Source: Flavobacterium sp. ALD4 (lineage in GTDB: Bacteria; Bacteroidota; Bacteroidia; Flavobacteriales; Flavobacteriaceae). Taken from it: a stretch of DNA of 64,000 nucleotides. The translations under genes were made by a program, and so were the position numbers. Positions 25,196 to 36,184 of this stretch are shown here, one piece after another. The notes below the pieces were generated by a model, which had not been told where the DNA came from, did not search any database, and saw nothing but the letters and a program-made list of their open reading frames with translations. The stretch's first letter is position 1, and the number at the start of each line of letters is the position of its first letter. The stretch is from assembly GCF_002836475.1 (NCBI RefSeq), contig NZ_PJBJ01000029.1, positions 124,001 to 188,000 on the forward strand, written 5' to 3'.

Positions 25196-25492
25196 ATGAA
25201 TAACCAAGCATTAACTAAGGAAGAGGGTATAATTAAATTCTCAAAAATCCTAAAGGAAAAAATTAGTAAGGGGTTTGTAATAGAAGAGCGAAACGATAAA
25301 TTACCATTTGCTGTATTATTAAAAAAAGGAATAAAAGTAAATCACAATGTTAATTTTGTTTTTTCTTGCGCTACATTAGGTTTGTGGTCAATACCTTGGA
25401 TATACCGCAGCTTTATTTCTTCTCGGGACATAAGAATATTAGTTGCCATTGATGAAGATGGAAATGCATTTGAAGACAAATGTTATAATTAA
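25196..25492 (+). CDS. Small hypothetical protein, 98 residues
   Basis: Start chosen at ATG 25196 (MNNQALTKEEGIIKFSK); an in-frame ATG at 25169 is possible. The protein has a Lys/Glu-rich N-terminal helix (EEGIIKFSKILKEKISKGFVIEERND), a short hydrophobic segment (NFVFSCATLGLWSIPWIYRSF, about 60-80) and a hydrophilic C-terminus (RDIRILVAIDEDGNAFEDKCYN). I do not recognise the family; it may be a single-pass membrane protein. A promoter at 25112-25142 and a strong terminator at 25515-25545 make it a monocistronic unit, which supports that it is real. Confidence 0.65.
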   Translation: MNNQALTKEEGIIKFSKILKEKISKGFVIEERNDKLPFAVLLKKGIKVNHNVNFVFSCATLGLWSIPWIYRSFISSRDIRILVAIDEDGNAFEDKCYN

Positions 25493-25514
25493 TTTACTGT
25501 CGTAAGTTATAAAG

Positions 25515-25545
25515 TAGCCTAGTATTTATACTAGGCTATTTTTTT
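25515..25545 (+). terminator. Intrinsic terminator between the small gene and uvrA
   Basis: TAGCCTAGTA, loop TTTA, TACTAGGCTA (10-base perfect stem) followed by seven T. It stops the plus-strand small gene; uvrA on the minus strand ends at 25562. Confidence 0.85.
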
Positions 25546-25561
25546 ATCTATAATTTTCAGG

Positions 25562-28348
25562 CTACAGTTTGTCTTTTAAATAATGTCCGGTAATTGATTT
25601 TTTATCTTGCACAATTTGCTCAGGTGTTCCCACTGCCAGCAACTGTCCGCCATTTTCCCCGCCTTCAGGGCCTAAATCTATAATCCAGTCCGCACATTTT
25701 ATAAGATCCAGATTATGCTCTATGACCAATATCGAGTGCCCTTTTTCTATTAAAGCATCAAAAGAGGCTAAAAGTTTTTTAATGTCATGGAAATGCAATC
25801 CCGTTGTTGGTTCGTCAAATACAAACAATGCTTTTTCTTTAGTCGCTCCTTTTACCAAAAAAGAAGCCAGTTTTATTCTCTGTGCTTCACCACCGGAAAG
25901 CGTAGAAGAGGATTGGCCTAATTGAACGTACCCCAGTCCCACATCTTGTAGTGGTTTTAGTTTCTGTGTGATTTTATGTTGTTCATTGACTTCAAAAAAT
26001 GCTACAGCATCATCGATAGTCATCGTAAGTATATCATGAATGTTTTTCCCCACAAAAGAAACTTCGAGTACTTCCTTCTTAAATCGTTTGCCATTACAAG
26101 TTTCGCAAGGCAATTGAACATCGGCCATAAAAACCATTTCTACATTGATGGAACCTTCTCCTTTACAAGTTTCGCATCGGCCAGCATCCACATTGAAAGA
26201 AAAGTGTTTCGGCAGGTAGCCTCTTATTTTAGACAATTTCTCTTTCGCATATAATTCTCTAATGTCATCATAAGCCTTGATATAGGTCACAGGGTTAGAA
26301 CGGGAGCTCCTACCGATAGGATTTTGATCTACATACTCAATATACTTTATTTGTGAAAAAGAGCCTGTAATCTCACTAAACTGTCCTGCTTTTTCACCTG
26401 CATTATCTAGTTTCTTTTGCATTGCAGGAAATAATATTTTCTTGATAAGCGTACTTTTCCCGCTTCCGGAAACACCTGTAATTACCGTTAGCACATCTAA
26501 TGGAAAGGTAACATCAATATTTTGCAAGTTATTTTCTCTTGCTCCTTTAATTTCAATGAAATTTTTGAATGTTCTGCGTTTTTTAGGAACTGAAATTTCT
26601 AAATTCCCGTTGAGATATTTCGCGGTAAGTGATGTTGATTTTAAGATTTGGTCAAAGGTACCTTGAGCAACTAATTCTCCACCGAAGGAACCCGCTTCCG
26701 GACCGATATCGATGATCATGTCGGCGGCGTTCATAATATCTTCATCGTGTTCAACGACTATTACGGTATTGCCTAAATCACGCAGCGATAATAATACTTT
26801 TATTAATCGTTCCGTATCTTTTGGGTGTAAACCAATACTTGGCTCATCCAAAATATACATCGATCCCACTAAGCTGCTTCCCAGTGAAGTGGCCAAGTTA
26901 ATACGTTGGGACTCTCCACCGGAAAGTGTCGATGAGTTTCGGTTTAATGTTAGATAATCTAAACCTACCTCGGTTAAAAAGGACAATCTGTTGTTAATTT
27001 CTAACAGTAAACGCCTCGCGATCTGTTTTTCATAGACATCCAATTCGATTCCTTCAAAAAACAAGACTAAATGTTTAATAGGCAGGTCGACTATGTCAGA
27101 AACGGTCTGTGAATTGATTTTAACAAAAGAAGCTTCAATGCGCAAACGCTTTCCTTTGCAGGAATGGCATTTAGTTTTACCGCGGTAACGGGAAAGCATT
27201 ACCCTATTTTGTATTTTATAATTTTTTGCTTCTAGTTCTTTAAAAAAATCATTTAGACCCTGAAAATACTTATTTCCATTCCATATCAAATCTTTTTGCT
27301 TCTCGGTCAATTGATAATAAGGTTTATGAATTGGGAAATCAAATTTGTAAGCGTTGTTTACCAATTCATCACGGAACCAACTCATGCTTTCACCCCTCCA
27401 GGGGAATATGGCATTCTCATATACGGATAAAGTGGTGTTCGGAACAACCAGTTCAGCGTCAATACCTATAATGTTTCCATACCCTTCACATACGGGACAA
27501 GCACCGTAAGGGTTGTTGAAACTAAACAAGTGGACATTTGGCTCTAAAAAAGTGATGCCATCTAGTTCGAAATTATTGGAATAAGAAAATCTTTTATCAG
27601 AACTTAATTCTTGTAAATGGCAGATACCTTTTCCTTCATAAAAGGCAGTTTGCACCGCATCTGCAAGACGATTATAGAACTCCTCTTCGTCTTTTACAAC
27701 AATTCGATCAATGATTAGCATTATATCTTTCTTGTCAAGCGCATGCTGATCGATTTCGTCTAAACGAATCATTTGATTGTCAACTAAAATTCGAGCAAAT
27801 CCTTGCTGCAGTAGTGCTTTTAGTTTATCCTCCAGCTTTCTGCCTTCTTCGAGATGAATTGGTGACAGGAGCAACCATTTGCTGTCCAAATCAAAGCTTT
27901 TGACATCAGCAACCACATCAGTAACAGTGTTTTTTTTTACTTCCTGCCCTGAAATTGGTGAAAACGTTCTTCCAATGCGAGCAAATAATAATTTCATATA
28001 ATCATAGATCTCAGTAGAAGTTCCTACTGTAGAACGGGCGTTAGTAGTATTTACTTTTTGCTCTATGGCAATAGCGGGCGCAATCCCTTTGATGTATTCT
28101 ACTTTAGGTTTGTCTAATCTTCCAAGAAATTGTCTGGCATAAGAAGATAAGCTCTCTACATAACGGCGTTGTCCCTCTGCATACAGCGTGTCAAAGGCTA
28201 AACTGGATTTTCCGGAACCGGAAAGGCCTGTAATTACAACCAATTTGTTGCGTGGAATCACGACATCCACATTCTTTAAATTGTGTACCTCTGCGCCTTT
28301 AATAATTATATTTTTCTTTGGATCTATTTTTGAAAAGTCAACTTGCAT
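25562..28348 (-). CDS. uvrA: Excinuclease ABC subunit A (UvrA)
   Basis: 928 residues from ATG 28348 ([13 protein letters not shown]). A longer frame to 28387 passes through the -7 box TACTTTTG at 28368-28375, so it is not used. It has two ABC ATPase halves: Walker [11 protein letters not shown] and [10 protein letters not shown], signature LSGGESQR and LSGGEAQR, and Walker [11 protein letters not shown] and [10 protein letters not shown]. Zinc modules: [16 protein letters not shown], and CETCKGEG with CETCNGKR. This is the damage-recognition subunit of nucleotide excision repair, loading UvrB on lesions. It is monocistronic here. Confidence 0.96.
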   Translation of the reverse strand: MQVDFSKIDPKKNIIIKGAEVHNLKNVDVVIPRNKLVVITGLSGSGKSSLAFDTLYAEGQRRYVESLSSYARQFLGRLDKPKVEYIKGIAPAIAIEQKVNTTNARSTVGTSTEIYDYMKLLFARIGRTFSPISGQEVKKNTVTDVVADVKSFDLDSKWLLLSPIHLEEGRKLEDKLKALLQQGFARILVDNQMIRLDEIDQHALDKKDIMLIIDRIVVKDEEEFYNRLADAVQTAFYEGKGICHLQELSSDKRFSYSNNFELDGITFLEPNVHLFSFNNPYGACPVCEGYGNIIGIDAELVVPNTTLSVYENAIFPWRGESMSWFRDELVNNAYKFDFPIHKPYYQLTEKQKDLIWNGNKYFQGLNDFFKELEAKNYKIQNRVMLSRYRGKTKCHSCKGKRLRIEASFVKINSQTVSDIVDLPIKHLVLFFEGIELDVYEKQIARRLLLEINNRLSFLTEVGLDYLTLNRNSSTLSGGESQRINLATSLGSSLVGSMYILDEPSIGLHPKDTERLIKVLLSLRDLGNTVIVVEHDEDIMNAADMIIDIGPEAGSFGGELVAQGTFDQILKSTSLTAKYLNGNLEISVPKKRRTFKNFIEIKGARENNLQNIDVTFPLDVLTVITGVSGSGKSTLIKKILFPAMQKKLDNAGEKAGQFSEITGSFSQIKYIEYVDQNPIGRSSRSNPVTYIKAYDDIRELYAKEKLSKIRGYLPKHFSFNVDAGRCETCKGEGSINVEMVFMADVQLPCETCNGKRFKKEVLEVSFVGKNIHDILTMTIDDAVAFFEVNEQHKITQKLKPLQDVGLGYVQLGQSSSTLSGGEAQRIKLASFLVKGATKEKALFVFDEPTTGLHFHDIKKLLASFDALIEKGHSILVIEHNLDLIKCADWIIDLGPEGGENGGQLLAVGTPEQIVQDKKSITGHYLKDKL

Positions 28349-28367
28349 AAAAAAGAATGTATTTTCA

Positions 28368-28375
28368 CAAAAGTA
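28368..28375 (-). promoter_or_regulatory. TANNTTTG promoter -7 element of uvrA
   Basis: TACTTTTG on the minus strand, 20 bases upstream of the ATG at 28348. Confidence 0.5.
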
Positions 28376-28524
28376 AACAATTTTCAACAGAGAAAAGGGA
28401 GTGAACAGTTCACAAATTTTAGCTAATTCTAGTATTTTGAATTAAATTTGGCTTTCGAATCTTAATTTTTCTTATTTTCAACTATAAATAATTTCTTTCT
28501 GACTATAAATACTGTTTTTAGTTT

Positions 28525-28532
28525 TATTTTTG
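28525..28532 (+). promoter_or_regulatory. TANNTTTG promoter -7 element of the propeller regulator
   Basis: TATTTTTG, 23 bases before the TTG start at 28556. No good -33 TTG is visible. Confidence 0.45.
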
Positions 28533-28555
28533 AAATGTAATAAAAGCCCCACTCA

Positions 28556-31357
28556 TTGAAAACAAAATTATATATCCTGTTCTTTTTATTTTCTTCTTTT
28601 GCTTTTTCCCAAGAGTTACCTCCAATTGTAAAATATGCGCCATCTATTTATGGAGCAGGAAATCAAAATTGGATGATTTCTCAGGATCAAAATCATTATG
28701 TATTCTTTGCTAACAATGAAGGGCTACTGGAATATAACGGTTCTAATTGGAAGTTATATCCGTCTCCCAATGAAACGATTATTCGTTCTGTAAAAGTAAT
28801 CGATAATAAAGTATATACGGGTAGTTACATGGAATTTGGTTTTTGGACGAGAAAATCAGATGGACAACTTAATTACACATCCTTAAGTCAAACCATAAAA
28901 AATAAAATTCTCGATGATGAACAATTTTGGAATATATTAAATTTTGATCAATGGGTAGTTTTTCAATCGTTGAACAGAATATATATATATGATACTAAAG
29001 CAGGTAATTTTAAAATTATTTCGCCTGATACCGGGATAAATAAATCTTTTAGAACAAACAATTCTATTTATTTCCAAACTATTACTGGGGGGCTTTTTGA
29101 AATAGAAAGAGGTAAGGGGGCATTAGTGTCTAACAACCCTGTTTTGAAGAACAATAGGATAATTAATGTTTTCTCAATTAATGAGGGACTTTTAATCCAG
29201 ACGCAATTAAATGGGTTTTATACCTTAATAGGAAGTGCGTTGTCAAAATTTTCAACCGAAGCGGATTCCCAACTGTTAGAAAGTAGTGTTTATAGCAGTC
29301 AATTGCTTTCGGATGGTAACATTGCGATTGGAACGGTATCTAATGGCGTTTTCATTATAGATAATGAGGGTAAAATGAAATATCATATTTCACAGAATCG
29401 AGGATTGAGTAATAACACGGCGCTATGCTTGTTTGAAGATGCAGATAGAAACCTTTGGGTTGGTCTGGACAACGGTATAAATTGTATTAACCTTCAGTCT
29501 CCTATCCATAATTTTGTTGACAATACAGGTGTGTTGGGAACGATTTATAGTTCTAAATTGTATAATGACAAATTATATATTGGAACCAATCAAGGATTAT
29601 TTTATAAAAAATATCAGAGCAACGAGGCTTTTAAATTAATATCCGGTACTAAAGGTCAGGTTTGGTCTTTATTTGAGTACGACGGAACTTTATTTTGTGG
29701 GCATGATTCAGGAACATTCATTATCGGAGACGGTACTGCGAAAAATATATTTCCTTTTTCCGGTACATGGAAGTTTGAAAAGATCCCCTATAAAAAAGAG
29801 GTGTTACTTCAAGGAAATTATTATGGTATTTCGGTATTAGAAAAAATAAATAATGAATGGGTTTTTAGAAACAAAATCTCAGGTTTTGACTATTCATCAA
29901 AATATTTTGAAATTGTAAATAATAATGAAATATATGTGAGTCATGAATATAAAGGAGTTTTTAGATTGCAATTAGACACTAAATTGTTAAAAGTAAATTC
30001 TTTCACGTCCTATGAAGCTCCAAAAAAGGGAAAAAATGCGAGTTTGATAAAATTTAACAACAAAATTTATTATGCCTACAAAGAAGGTGTCTTCGAGTTA
30101 AATGATAAAACGAAGCAATTTGAAAAAGATAAATTATTAAGCTCTGTTTTTGAAAAAGACGAATATACATCTGGAAAATTGATTGTAGATAATTCTAATA
30201 AAATCTGGTTGTTTTCAAAGAATTATATTCATTATTTCTCTTTGAGTAAGTTAAGTAACCAGCTTAAACAAAATATAATTTCGATTCCTTCTTCGTTGAC
30301 CAATTCGATGTTAGGCTATGAAAATATATCACAGCTGTCAAACTCTGACTATCTTATAGGCACAACAGATGGTTATTATATTATGAATATTAATGACCTG
30401 AGTTTTAAAAGCTATACTGTCTCAATTGCTAACATTGCTACAAATAAACTGAATGAAACTGCGGTGAGCCATCCTATCAGTGAAAATGGTGGTTTTAAAC
30501 ATAATGATAATAACATAAGTTTTAGTTATACCGTACCTGAGTATAACAAATATATAAATGTTGAGTACCAATATTTATTGGAAGGATTTCAAGAGGAATG
30601 GAGTGAATGGAGTTCAAAGTCCGCAGTTATTTTTAAAAATTTAGCACCAGGAGATTATACCTTTAAAGTTAAAGCCAAATTTGCAAATTCAACTTTGGAC
30701 AATACTGCCATATACTCATTTACAATTCTTAAACCCTGGTATAGAAATAACATTGCCGTTTTTATTTACCTCATTTTTATTCTTGCAATAGTGTATTATA
30801 TTAATAAGACCTACAAAAATTATTATTACACACAGAAAGAAAAGTTGATTGAGGAAAATAATCTTTTATTAGAGATAAAAGAGTTGGAGAATGAGCAACA
30901 ACTGATGCGTATCAGAAATGAACAACTTTCTCAGGACGTGGATTCTAAAAGCAGGGAATTAGCTGTGTCGACGATGAGTTTAAACAGTAAGAATGAATTG
31001 TTGGCCTTTATCAAAGAAGATTTGAAAAAGAACGATGAAAACGAAAATAGGAGTATAAAATCGGTTATATCAACTATAAATAAAAATATTGCCAAGGATG
31101 ATACTTGGAATGTTTTTAAAGAAGCTTTTGATAGTGCTGACAAAGATTTCTTGAAAAAAATAAAATCAGCTCATCCTTCCTTAACACCAAATGACCTGAG
31201 ACTTTGTGCGTACCTAAGGTTGAACCTTTCCTCCAAAGAAGTTGCTCCTTTGTTGAATATTTCTGTACGTAGTGTTGAAATAAAGCGATATCGTTTGAGA
31301 AAGAAAATGGAGTTATCTCACGAACAGGGTCTTGTGGAGTATATTTTAAGTGTATAG
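28556..31357 (+). CDS. Propeller/Y_Y_Y transmembrane transcription regulator with C-terminal LuxR-like HTH (PUL regulator)
   Basis: 933 residues from TTG 28556. Signal peptide ending FAFSQ, then two-component-regulator-type beta-propeller repeats (about 30-620; LFEDADRNLWVGLDNGIN is a clear repeat), a triple-tyrosine Y_Y_Y domain (about 640-725), one transmembrane helix (about 735-755), a coiled coil and a C-terminal winged/LuxR-like HTH (LTPNDLRLCAYLRLNLSSKEVAPLLNIS, about 870-930). It has no kinase, so it is a one-piece sensor-regulator resembling hybrid two-component systems without the phosphorelay. It lies 240 bases before susC in the same direction. By position it should sense beta-glucan oligosaccharides in the periplasm and switch on the adjacent locus. 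Confidence 0.9.
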   Translation: MKTKLYILFFLFSSFAFSQELPPIVKYAPSIYGAGNQNWMISQDQNHYVFFANNEGLLEYNGSNWKLYPSPNETIIRSVKVIDNKVYTGSYMEFGFWTRKSDGQLNYTSLSQTIKNKILDDEQFWNILNFDQWVVFQSLNRIYIYDTKAGNFKIISPDTGINKSFRTNNSIYFQTITGGLFEIERGKGALVSNNPVLKNNRIINVFSINEGLLIQTQLNGFYTLIGSALSKFSTEADSQLLESSVYSSQLLSDGNIAIGTVSNGVFIIDNEGKMKYHISQNRGLSNNTALCLFEDADRNLWVGLDNGINCINLQSPIHNFVDNTGVLGTIYSSKLYNDKLYIGTNQGLFYKKYQSNEAFKLISGTKGQVWSLFEYDGTLFCGHDSGTFIIGDGTAKNIFPFSGTWKFEKIPYKKEVLLQGNYYGISVLEKINNEWVFRNKISGFDYSSKYFEIVNNNEIYVSHEYKGVFRLQLDTKLLKVNSFTSYEAPKKGKNASLIKFNNKIYYAYKEGVFELNDKTKQFEKDKLLSSVFEKDEYTSGKLIVDNSNKIWLFSKNYIHYFSLSKLSNQLKQNIISIPSSLTNSMLGYENISQLSNSDYLIGTTDGYYIMNINDLSFKSYTVSIANIATNKLNETAVSHPISENGGFKHNDNNISFSYTVPEYNKYINVEYQYLLEGFQEEWSEWSSKSAVIFKNLAPGDYTFKVKAKFANSTLDNTAIYSFTILKPWYRNNIAVFIYLIFILAIVYYINKTYKNYYYTQKEKLIEENNLLLEIKELENEQQLMRIRNEQLSQDVDSKSRELAVSTMSLNSKNELLAFIKEDLKKNDENENRSIKSVISTINKNIAKDDTWNVFKEAFDSADKDFLKKIKSAHPSLTPNDLRLCAYLRLNLSSKEVAPLLNISVRSVEIKRYRLRKKMELSHEQGLVEYILSV

Positions 31358-31596
31358 TTTTATAGATACACAAGAAATATAACTATACATTACCACAACA
31401 TTAACGTTATCGCTGGTATATATTCCGTTGTTAGAGCTAAATAAAGCACTCGTGATTCCTCAGTAAATACGTGGGTTTTATTTAAAATAGATAAAAAAAA
31501 GCACTTTTTTTTAGGATGTATATTTTATATAGAGGTCTTTTTTAACAAATTATTTAGTTTTCACTCTACTTTTATCATTCACAAAAAACATAAATT

Positions 31597-34500
31597 ATGA
31601 AGTCGAATTATCTAGTAATTATTTTTCTATTCCTCTCTACTTTTGGTTTCGCCCAAAGTTTTGATATTGGAGGGACTGTAAAGGAAAAAGATTCTGGTTT
31701 ACCCATACCAGGAGTAAATGTTCAAATTAAAAATTCCACAAAAGGAGCAGCAACAGATTTTGATGGTAAATTTTCGTTAAAAGGAATTCCGTCTGGTTCG
31801 ACACTTGTATTCACTTACATAGGTTATAAAAATTTTGAATATAAAGTGACTTCAAATAATTCTGCACTTACTATTTCTTTAGTTGGGGACGCAAAAAGTT
31901 TGGACGAAGTTGTTATTATTGGATACGGTAGCCAGAAAAAGCGTGAAGTAACGGGAGCGGTATCTGTTGTGGATAGCAAAACGCTTGATATTTTGAAACC
32001 TGTTAGAATAGAGCAAGCCCTCCAAGGGACTGTGTCAGGAGTAAATGTAACCACGACTTCGGGTTCACCTGGAGCAGCGTTAGATATTCGTATTAGAGGT
32101 ATTGCAACTAATGGAAATGCTGCACCTCTTGTTATTATAGATGGTTATATTGGGGAGCTTGGATTATTAAATCCGAATGACGTGGCGACTATGACTGTTT
32201 TAAAAGATGCACAAGCCGCTATTTACGGTTCGGCTGCTGCTAACGGAGTTATTTTAGTAACGACTAAAACAGGAAAGAAGAATAGTAAAGGAAAAATTTC
32301 TTTTAATACTTACACAGGATTTCAAGAGACTAGTAAAACTTTGCAGACTTTGAATGCTACTCAATATGCATTATTGCTCAATGAAAGTTATGCCAATGGA
32401 GGGAAGGCGCTTCCTTATCCCAATGTAGGTAATCTTGGAAGAGGTACTGATTGGCAAAGAGAAGTTTTAGGTAGAAATGTACCTATTATTAGTCATGATT
32501 TAACTTTTTCTGGAGGGTCTGAGAAAATCACGTATGCGGTAAGTGGATCGCATCTTGATCAAGAAGGTATTGTAGGGGGTGATAAGTCTGGTTTCTTAAG
32601 GAATACTGCAAGAGTAGCATTAGGGGCTGATGTTTCGGATAAATTAAAATTGAAATCGAATGTTATTTACACGTATTTCAATAGAAGAACATTATTGGAA
32701 AACGGAAATGCATCTGTACTTTTAAATGCTGTTAACGCTCCATCGGTTCTTTCTCCTTATGATGGTGATGGTAATTTTACGGTTTTTCCTGGGGGAACTC
32801 TAGGAAATGAAATGATCAATCCATTAGCGCAAATTGACAACACTTATAACAATTTCAATTTTAAACAAATCAGCGGTAATTTTGGGTTAGATTATACCGT
32901 TTTTAAAGATTTTGTTATTTCTAGTAACTTAGGATTCAAATCTGCCAATAGTGAATCAAAATCTTTTGCTAAGATTGTTGATTATGGTGGCGGAAAGGTA
33001 TTTAATCAACCCAGAAGTTCTGTTTCGCAAAATGCGATAAATGACAATAGTTACTCTTTTGATATCTTTGCAACGTACAACAAAACCATAGCCAATGATC
33101 ATAAAATTATTGCTATGGTTGGAAATACTATCTATAAAGAATACGGAAATGGGTTAAATACTACAGGGTTTGATGTACCGAATAATTCATGGGATTTTGC
33201 AGATATTAGTTTGACAAACGGCGCACCACCTGAGGGAACAAATCCAGCTGGGTCATATATTTATGACGAAAGAAGACTATCGTATTTTAGTAGAGTACAA
33301 TATGACTTTAAAGGGAAATACCTTTTGTCAGGGATGCTTCGTCGTGATTCATCGACTAGATTTGGACCGGGAAATAAAGTGGGTTACTTCCCTTCTGTCA
33401 CTGCAGGTTGGATTGTGTCAGACGAAGGCTTCTTTGGAGAATCTAAGGTAGTAGACTTTTTGAAATTAAGAGGAAGTTATGGTATTGTAGGGAATGATAG
33501 AATTCCTAATAATGGTTATATCTCTCAGTTAAATGGTGAAGCAACTTATGTGTTTGACGGAGGAATAGTAAACGGACGTGCAACAGGACAGATCCCGAAT
33601 CCAAATCTAAAATGGGAACAAGCTAAGAAATTGGATATAGGCTTAGATTTGAATTTGTTCAATAATAAAGTAAATATCGTAGCTGATTATTTTGTTGATA
33701 CTAGAGTTGATTTATTAATTCCAGGTATTCCTGTTTCGGGAATTCTTGGAGCTCAAGCACCTGGAGCATCCTCACCGACTATAAATGCAGGTACGGTAAG
33801 AAATGAAGGCTTGGAATTCGCGATCAATTATAAAAAAGATTTTTCGGATGATTTTAATATTAGTCTAGGATACAATGTTACCTTTCTTAGAAATAATGTT
33901 GTGGAAATAAATGGAGCTGACTTCCTTGAAGGTGGGGTATTTGGTATTGGTCAACCAGCGCCTTCTAGAATGGAAGTAGGGCATTCCATAGGATATTTCT
34001 ATGGGTTGAAAACCAACGGAGTTTTTCAAAATCAAGCGGAAGTTGATGCGGCACCCTCGCAAGCAGGAGTTGGAGCGAAAGCTTCTCCGGGAGATATTCG
34101 TTATGTAGATGTAAATGGGGATGGAGAAATTAGTTTTGATGACAGAACGGATATTGGCGACCCTATTCCAGCGGCAACTATGGGTTTCAACATGCAGTTG
34201 AATTACAAAGCACTTGATTTTTCTGTGTACAGTTTTGCATCTGTTGGGAATGATATGATTCGTAATTACGAAAGCATTGCTGACGACGCGAATCGTTTGA
34301 CGTATGCATTAGACCGATGGACAGGTGAAGGAACTAGTAATTTTGTGCCTAGAGTAACAACTGCAGGAACAAGTAATAGAGTTTTATCAGATTATTTTGT
34401 TGAAGATGCTTCTTACTTCAGAATCCAGAGTGCACAGCTAGGCTATACGTTAAATTCTAGATTTGTAAAGAAAGCAGGAGTCTCTAAATTGAGATTATAT

Positions 34501-34647
34501 ATGGGTGTAAATAACCTTTATACCTTTACAAAGTACAAAGGCTATGATCCAGGTGCTTCTAATGGAAATCCAATTGGAGGAGGAATCGATGATGGTTTTT
34601 ACCCTATACCAAGGACCTATTTGTTAGGATTAAATATTAATTTTTAA
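31597..34647 (+). CDS. SusC/RagA-family TonB-linked outer-membrane receptor
   Basis: 1016 residues. Signal peptide ending STFGFAQ, a carboxypeptidase-regulatory-like domain (about 25-100, VKEKDSGLPIPGVNVQIK), a TonB-box-like EVVIIGYGSQKKREVTGAVS, the plug domain (about 115-225) with IRGIATNGNAAPLVIIDGY, and the barrel to the C-terminal Phe (LGLNINF). SusC proteins import glycan oligosaccharides across the outer membrane using TonB energy, with SusD as a lid. The partner SusD gene starts 10 bases after the stop. The enzymes downstream point to beta-1,3-glucan (laminarin) oligosaccharides as cargo. Confidence 0.96.
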   Translation: MKSNYLVIIFLFLSTFGFAQSFDIGGTVKEKDSGLPIPGVNVQIKNSTKGAATDFDGKFSLKGIPSGSTLVFTYIGYKNFEYKVTSNNSALTISLVGDAKSLDEVVIIGYGSQKKREVTGAVSVVDSKTLDILKPVRIEQALQGTVSGVNVTTTSGSPGAALDIRIRGIATNGNAAPLVIIDGYIGELGLLNPNDVATMTVLKDAQAAIYGSAAANGVILVTTKTGKKNSKGKISFNTYTGFQETSKTLQTLNATQYALLLNESYANGGKALPYPNVGNLGRGTDWQREVLGRNVPIISHDLTFSGGSEKITYAVSGSHLDQEGIVGGDKSGFLRNTARVALGADVSDKLKLKSNVIYTYFNRRTLLENGNASVLLNAVNAPSVLSPYDGDGNFTVFPGGTLGNEMINPLAQIDNTYNNFNFKQISGNFGLDYTVFKDFVISSNLGFKSANSESKSFAKIVDYGGGKVFNQPRSSVSQNAINDNSYSFDIFATYNKTIANDHKIIAMVGNTIYKEYGNGLNTTGFDVPNNSWDFADISLTNGAPPEGTNPAGSYIYDERRLSYFSRVQYDFKGKYLLSGMLRRDSSTRFGPGNKVGYFPSVTAGWIVSDEGFFGESKVVDFLKLRGSYGIVGNDRIPNNGYISQLNGEATYVFDGGIVNGRATGQIPNPNLKWEQAKKLDIGLDLNLFNNKVNIVADYFVDTRVDLLIPGIPVSGILGAQAPGASSPTINAGTVRNEGLEFAINYKKDFSDDFNISLGYNVTFLRNNVVEINGADFLEGGVFGIGQPAPSRMEVGHSIGYFYGLKTNGVFQNQAEVDAAPSQAGVGAKASPGDIRYVDVNGDGEISFDDRTDIGDPIPAATMGFNMQLNYKALDFSVYSFASVGNDMIRNYESIADDANRLTYALDRWTGEGTSNFVPRVTTAGTSNRVLSDYFVEDASYFRIQSAQLGYTLNSRFVKKAGVSKLRLYMGVNNLYTFTKYKGYDPGASNGNPIGGGIDDGFYPIPRTYLLGLNINF

Positions 34648-34657
34648 TTAAAATAAA

Positions 34658-36172
34658 ATGAAAAAAAATATATATTTTGCGATAGCAAGTTTAGTAGTCT
34701 TCTCTACGGCAGCTATTTCTTGTAGTGATGATTTTGTTGATCGTCCCGTTCAATACTCAATTGATTCCGAGAATTATTTCAATTCTAAAGGGGATTATGA
34801 AGCCGCTCTAATAGGTGCTTATGATTTATTGCATTCCACTTTCATCAATGTTTTGATGGGAGAGATTGCCTCTGATAATACGTTTGCCGGAGGTAATGGT
34901 CCAAATGATGTTCCAGGATATCAATCAGTAGACGATATGATTCATACTAAAAACAACGTTCAAATTAAGCAATTATGGGATTGGATGTTTGCTGGAGTTC
35001 AGAGAGCTAATTACATTTTAGAATTCAAGGACAAAATAAATTTTGAAGGAAAGAATCAAATTATCGGTCAAGCACGTTTTTTAAGAGCCTATTATCATTT
35101 TGAATTGGTAAAATGGTTTGGAGGAATTCCAATGAATGGAGATAAACGATTTGCTCCAGGTGACGAAAAATCCATACCACGTTCTTCAGTTAGTGAAGTA
35201 TATGCTACAATCGAAGCAGATTTGATTTATGCATCACAAAATTTGAGTGTTGTAGCATCAGAAAAAGGAAGAGCAACCAGTGGAGCTGCATTGGCATTGT
35301 TAGGGAAAGCTTATTTGTATCAGGAAAAATTTACTGAAGCTGCCAGTACTTTTGAATTATTAATTAATACTGGAAATTATCGTTTAGTACAAACAGCAGA
35401 TTTAACTGTGGATCAAATTGGTCAAGGTCTTACCCCATTTGGAAGTATTTTTGAAGCTGATGGTGAAAACGGTCCAGAATCTGTTTTTGAAGTTCAGTAT
35501 ACCGATGTTGAAGGTGGGAATTATGGTCAATTACAGTTCGTAGAAGGTAATGTCGCAGTAGGATTCGCCGGTCCTAATGGTTATGTAGGGCCTTTCTTTG
35601 CTGATGGTAACAATTTTAATCTTCCTACGCCAAAAATAGTTAGCGCTTTTGAAAATGGAGACACTAGAAAAGAGGTAACTATTTTGGATATGATATCTTG
35701 GATTGCTGCAAATCCAGGAACTAGCTACAACAAACAAAATGAAGATACAGGTTATTTTAATAGAAAGTACATACCAAGAAAAAGAAGTCCCCTTGCCGGA
35801 GCCGATGTCAAATTAACGAGTCCAAATAATTATAGGGCGATTCGTTATGCCGATGTCCTTTTGATGGCCGCTGAGGCAAACATCAGAAAAAGCGCTGTCA
35901 ATGTAGCAAAAGCGCAGAATTATTTAAATATTGTTCGTGATAGAGCTTTTGGTGATGCTACACATCGTATAGGTGTTTCAACTCAAGTAATATGGGATGA
36001 AAGGCGAGTAGAATTAGCAGGTGAAGGATTCCGCTTCTTTGATTTAGTGCGAACGGGTAAAGCGGCGCAGGAGATTGATGGATTTGTTGCTGGAAAAAAT
36101 GAATTATTTCCTATTCCGGCTGAAGAAATTCAGTTCTCTGGTGGGAATTGGGCACAAAACCCTAATTACTAA
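34658..36172 (+). CDS. SusD/RagB-family surface glycan-binding lipoprotein
   Basis: 504 residues. Lipobox AAISC at about 22, with mature N-terminus CSDDFVDRP matching the SDDF-type flavobacterial export signal, so it is surface exposed. SusD hallmarks: ENYFNSKGDYEAALIGAYDLL, FLRAYYHFELVKWFGGIP, ATSGAALALLGKAYLY (TPR-like helices) and the C-terminal RNYRAIRYADVLLMAAEANIR, WDERRVELAGEGFRFFDLVR and LFPIPAEEI motifs. It captures glycan for the SusC channel encoded directly upstream. Confidence 0.96.
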   Translation: MKKNIYFAIASLVVFSTAAISCSDDFVDRPVQYSIDSENYFNSKGDYEAALIGAYDLLHSTFINVLMGEIASDNTFAGGNGPNDVPGYQSVDDMIHTKNNVQIKQLWDWMFAGVQRANYILEFKDKINFEGKNQIIGQARFLRAYYHFELVKWFGGIPMNGDKRFAPGDEKSIPRSSVSEVYATIEADLIYASQNLSVVASEKGRATSGAALALLGKAYLYQEKFTEAASTFELLINTGNYRLVQTADLTVDQIGQGLTPFGSIFEADGENGPESVFEVQYTDVEGGNYGQLQFVEGNVAVGFAGPNGYVGPFFADGNNFNLPTPKIVSAFENGDTRKEVTILDMISWIAANPGTSYNKQNEDTGYFNRKYIPRKRSPLAGADVKLTSPNNYRAIRYADVLLMAAEANIRKSAVNVAKAQNYLNIVRDRAFGDATHRIGVSTQVIWDERRVELAGEGFRFFDLVRTGKAAQEIDGFVAGKNELFPIPAEEIQFSGGNWAQNPNY

Positions 36173-36184
36173 AAAAGTATAGTT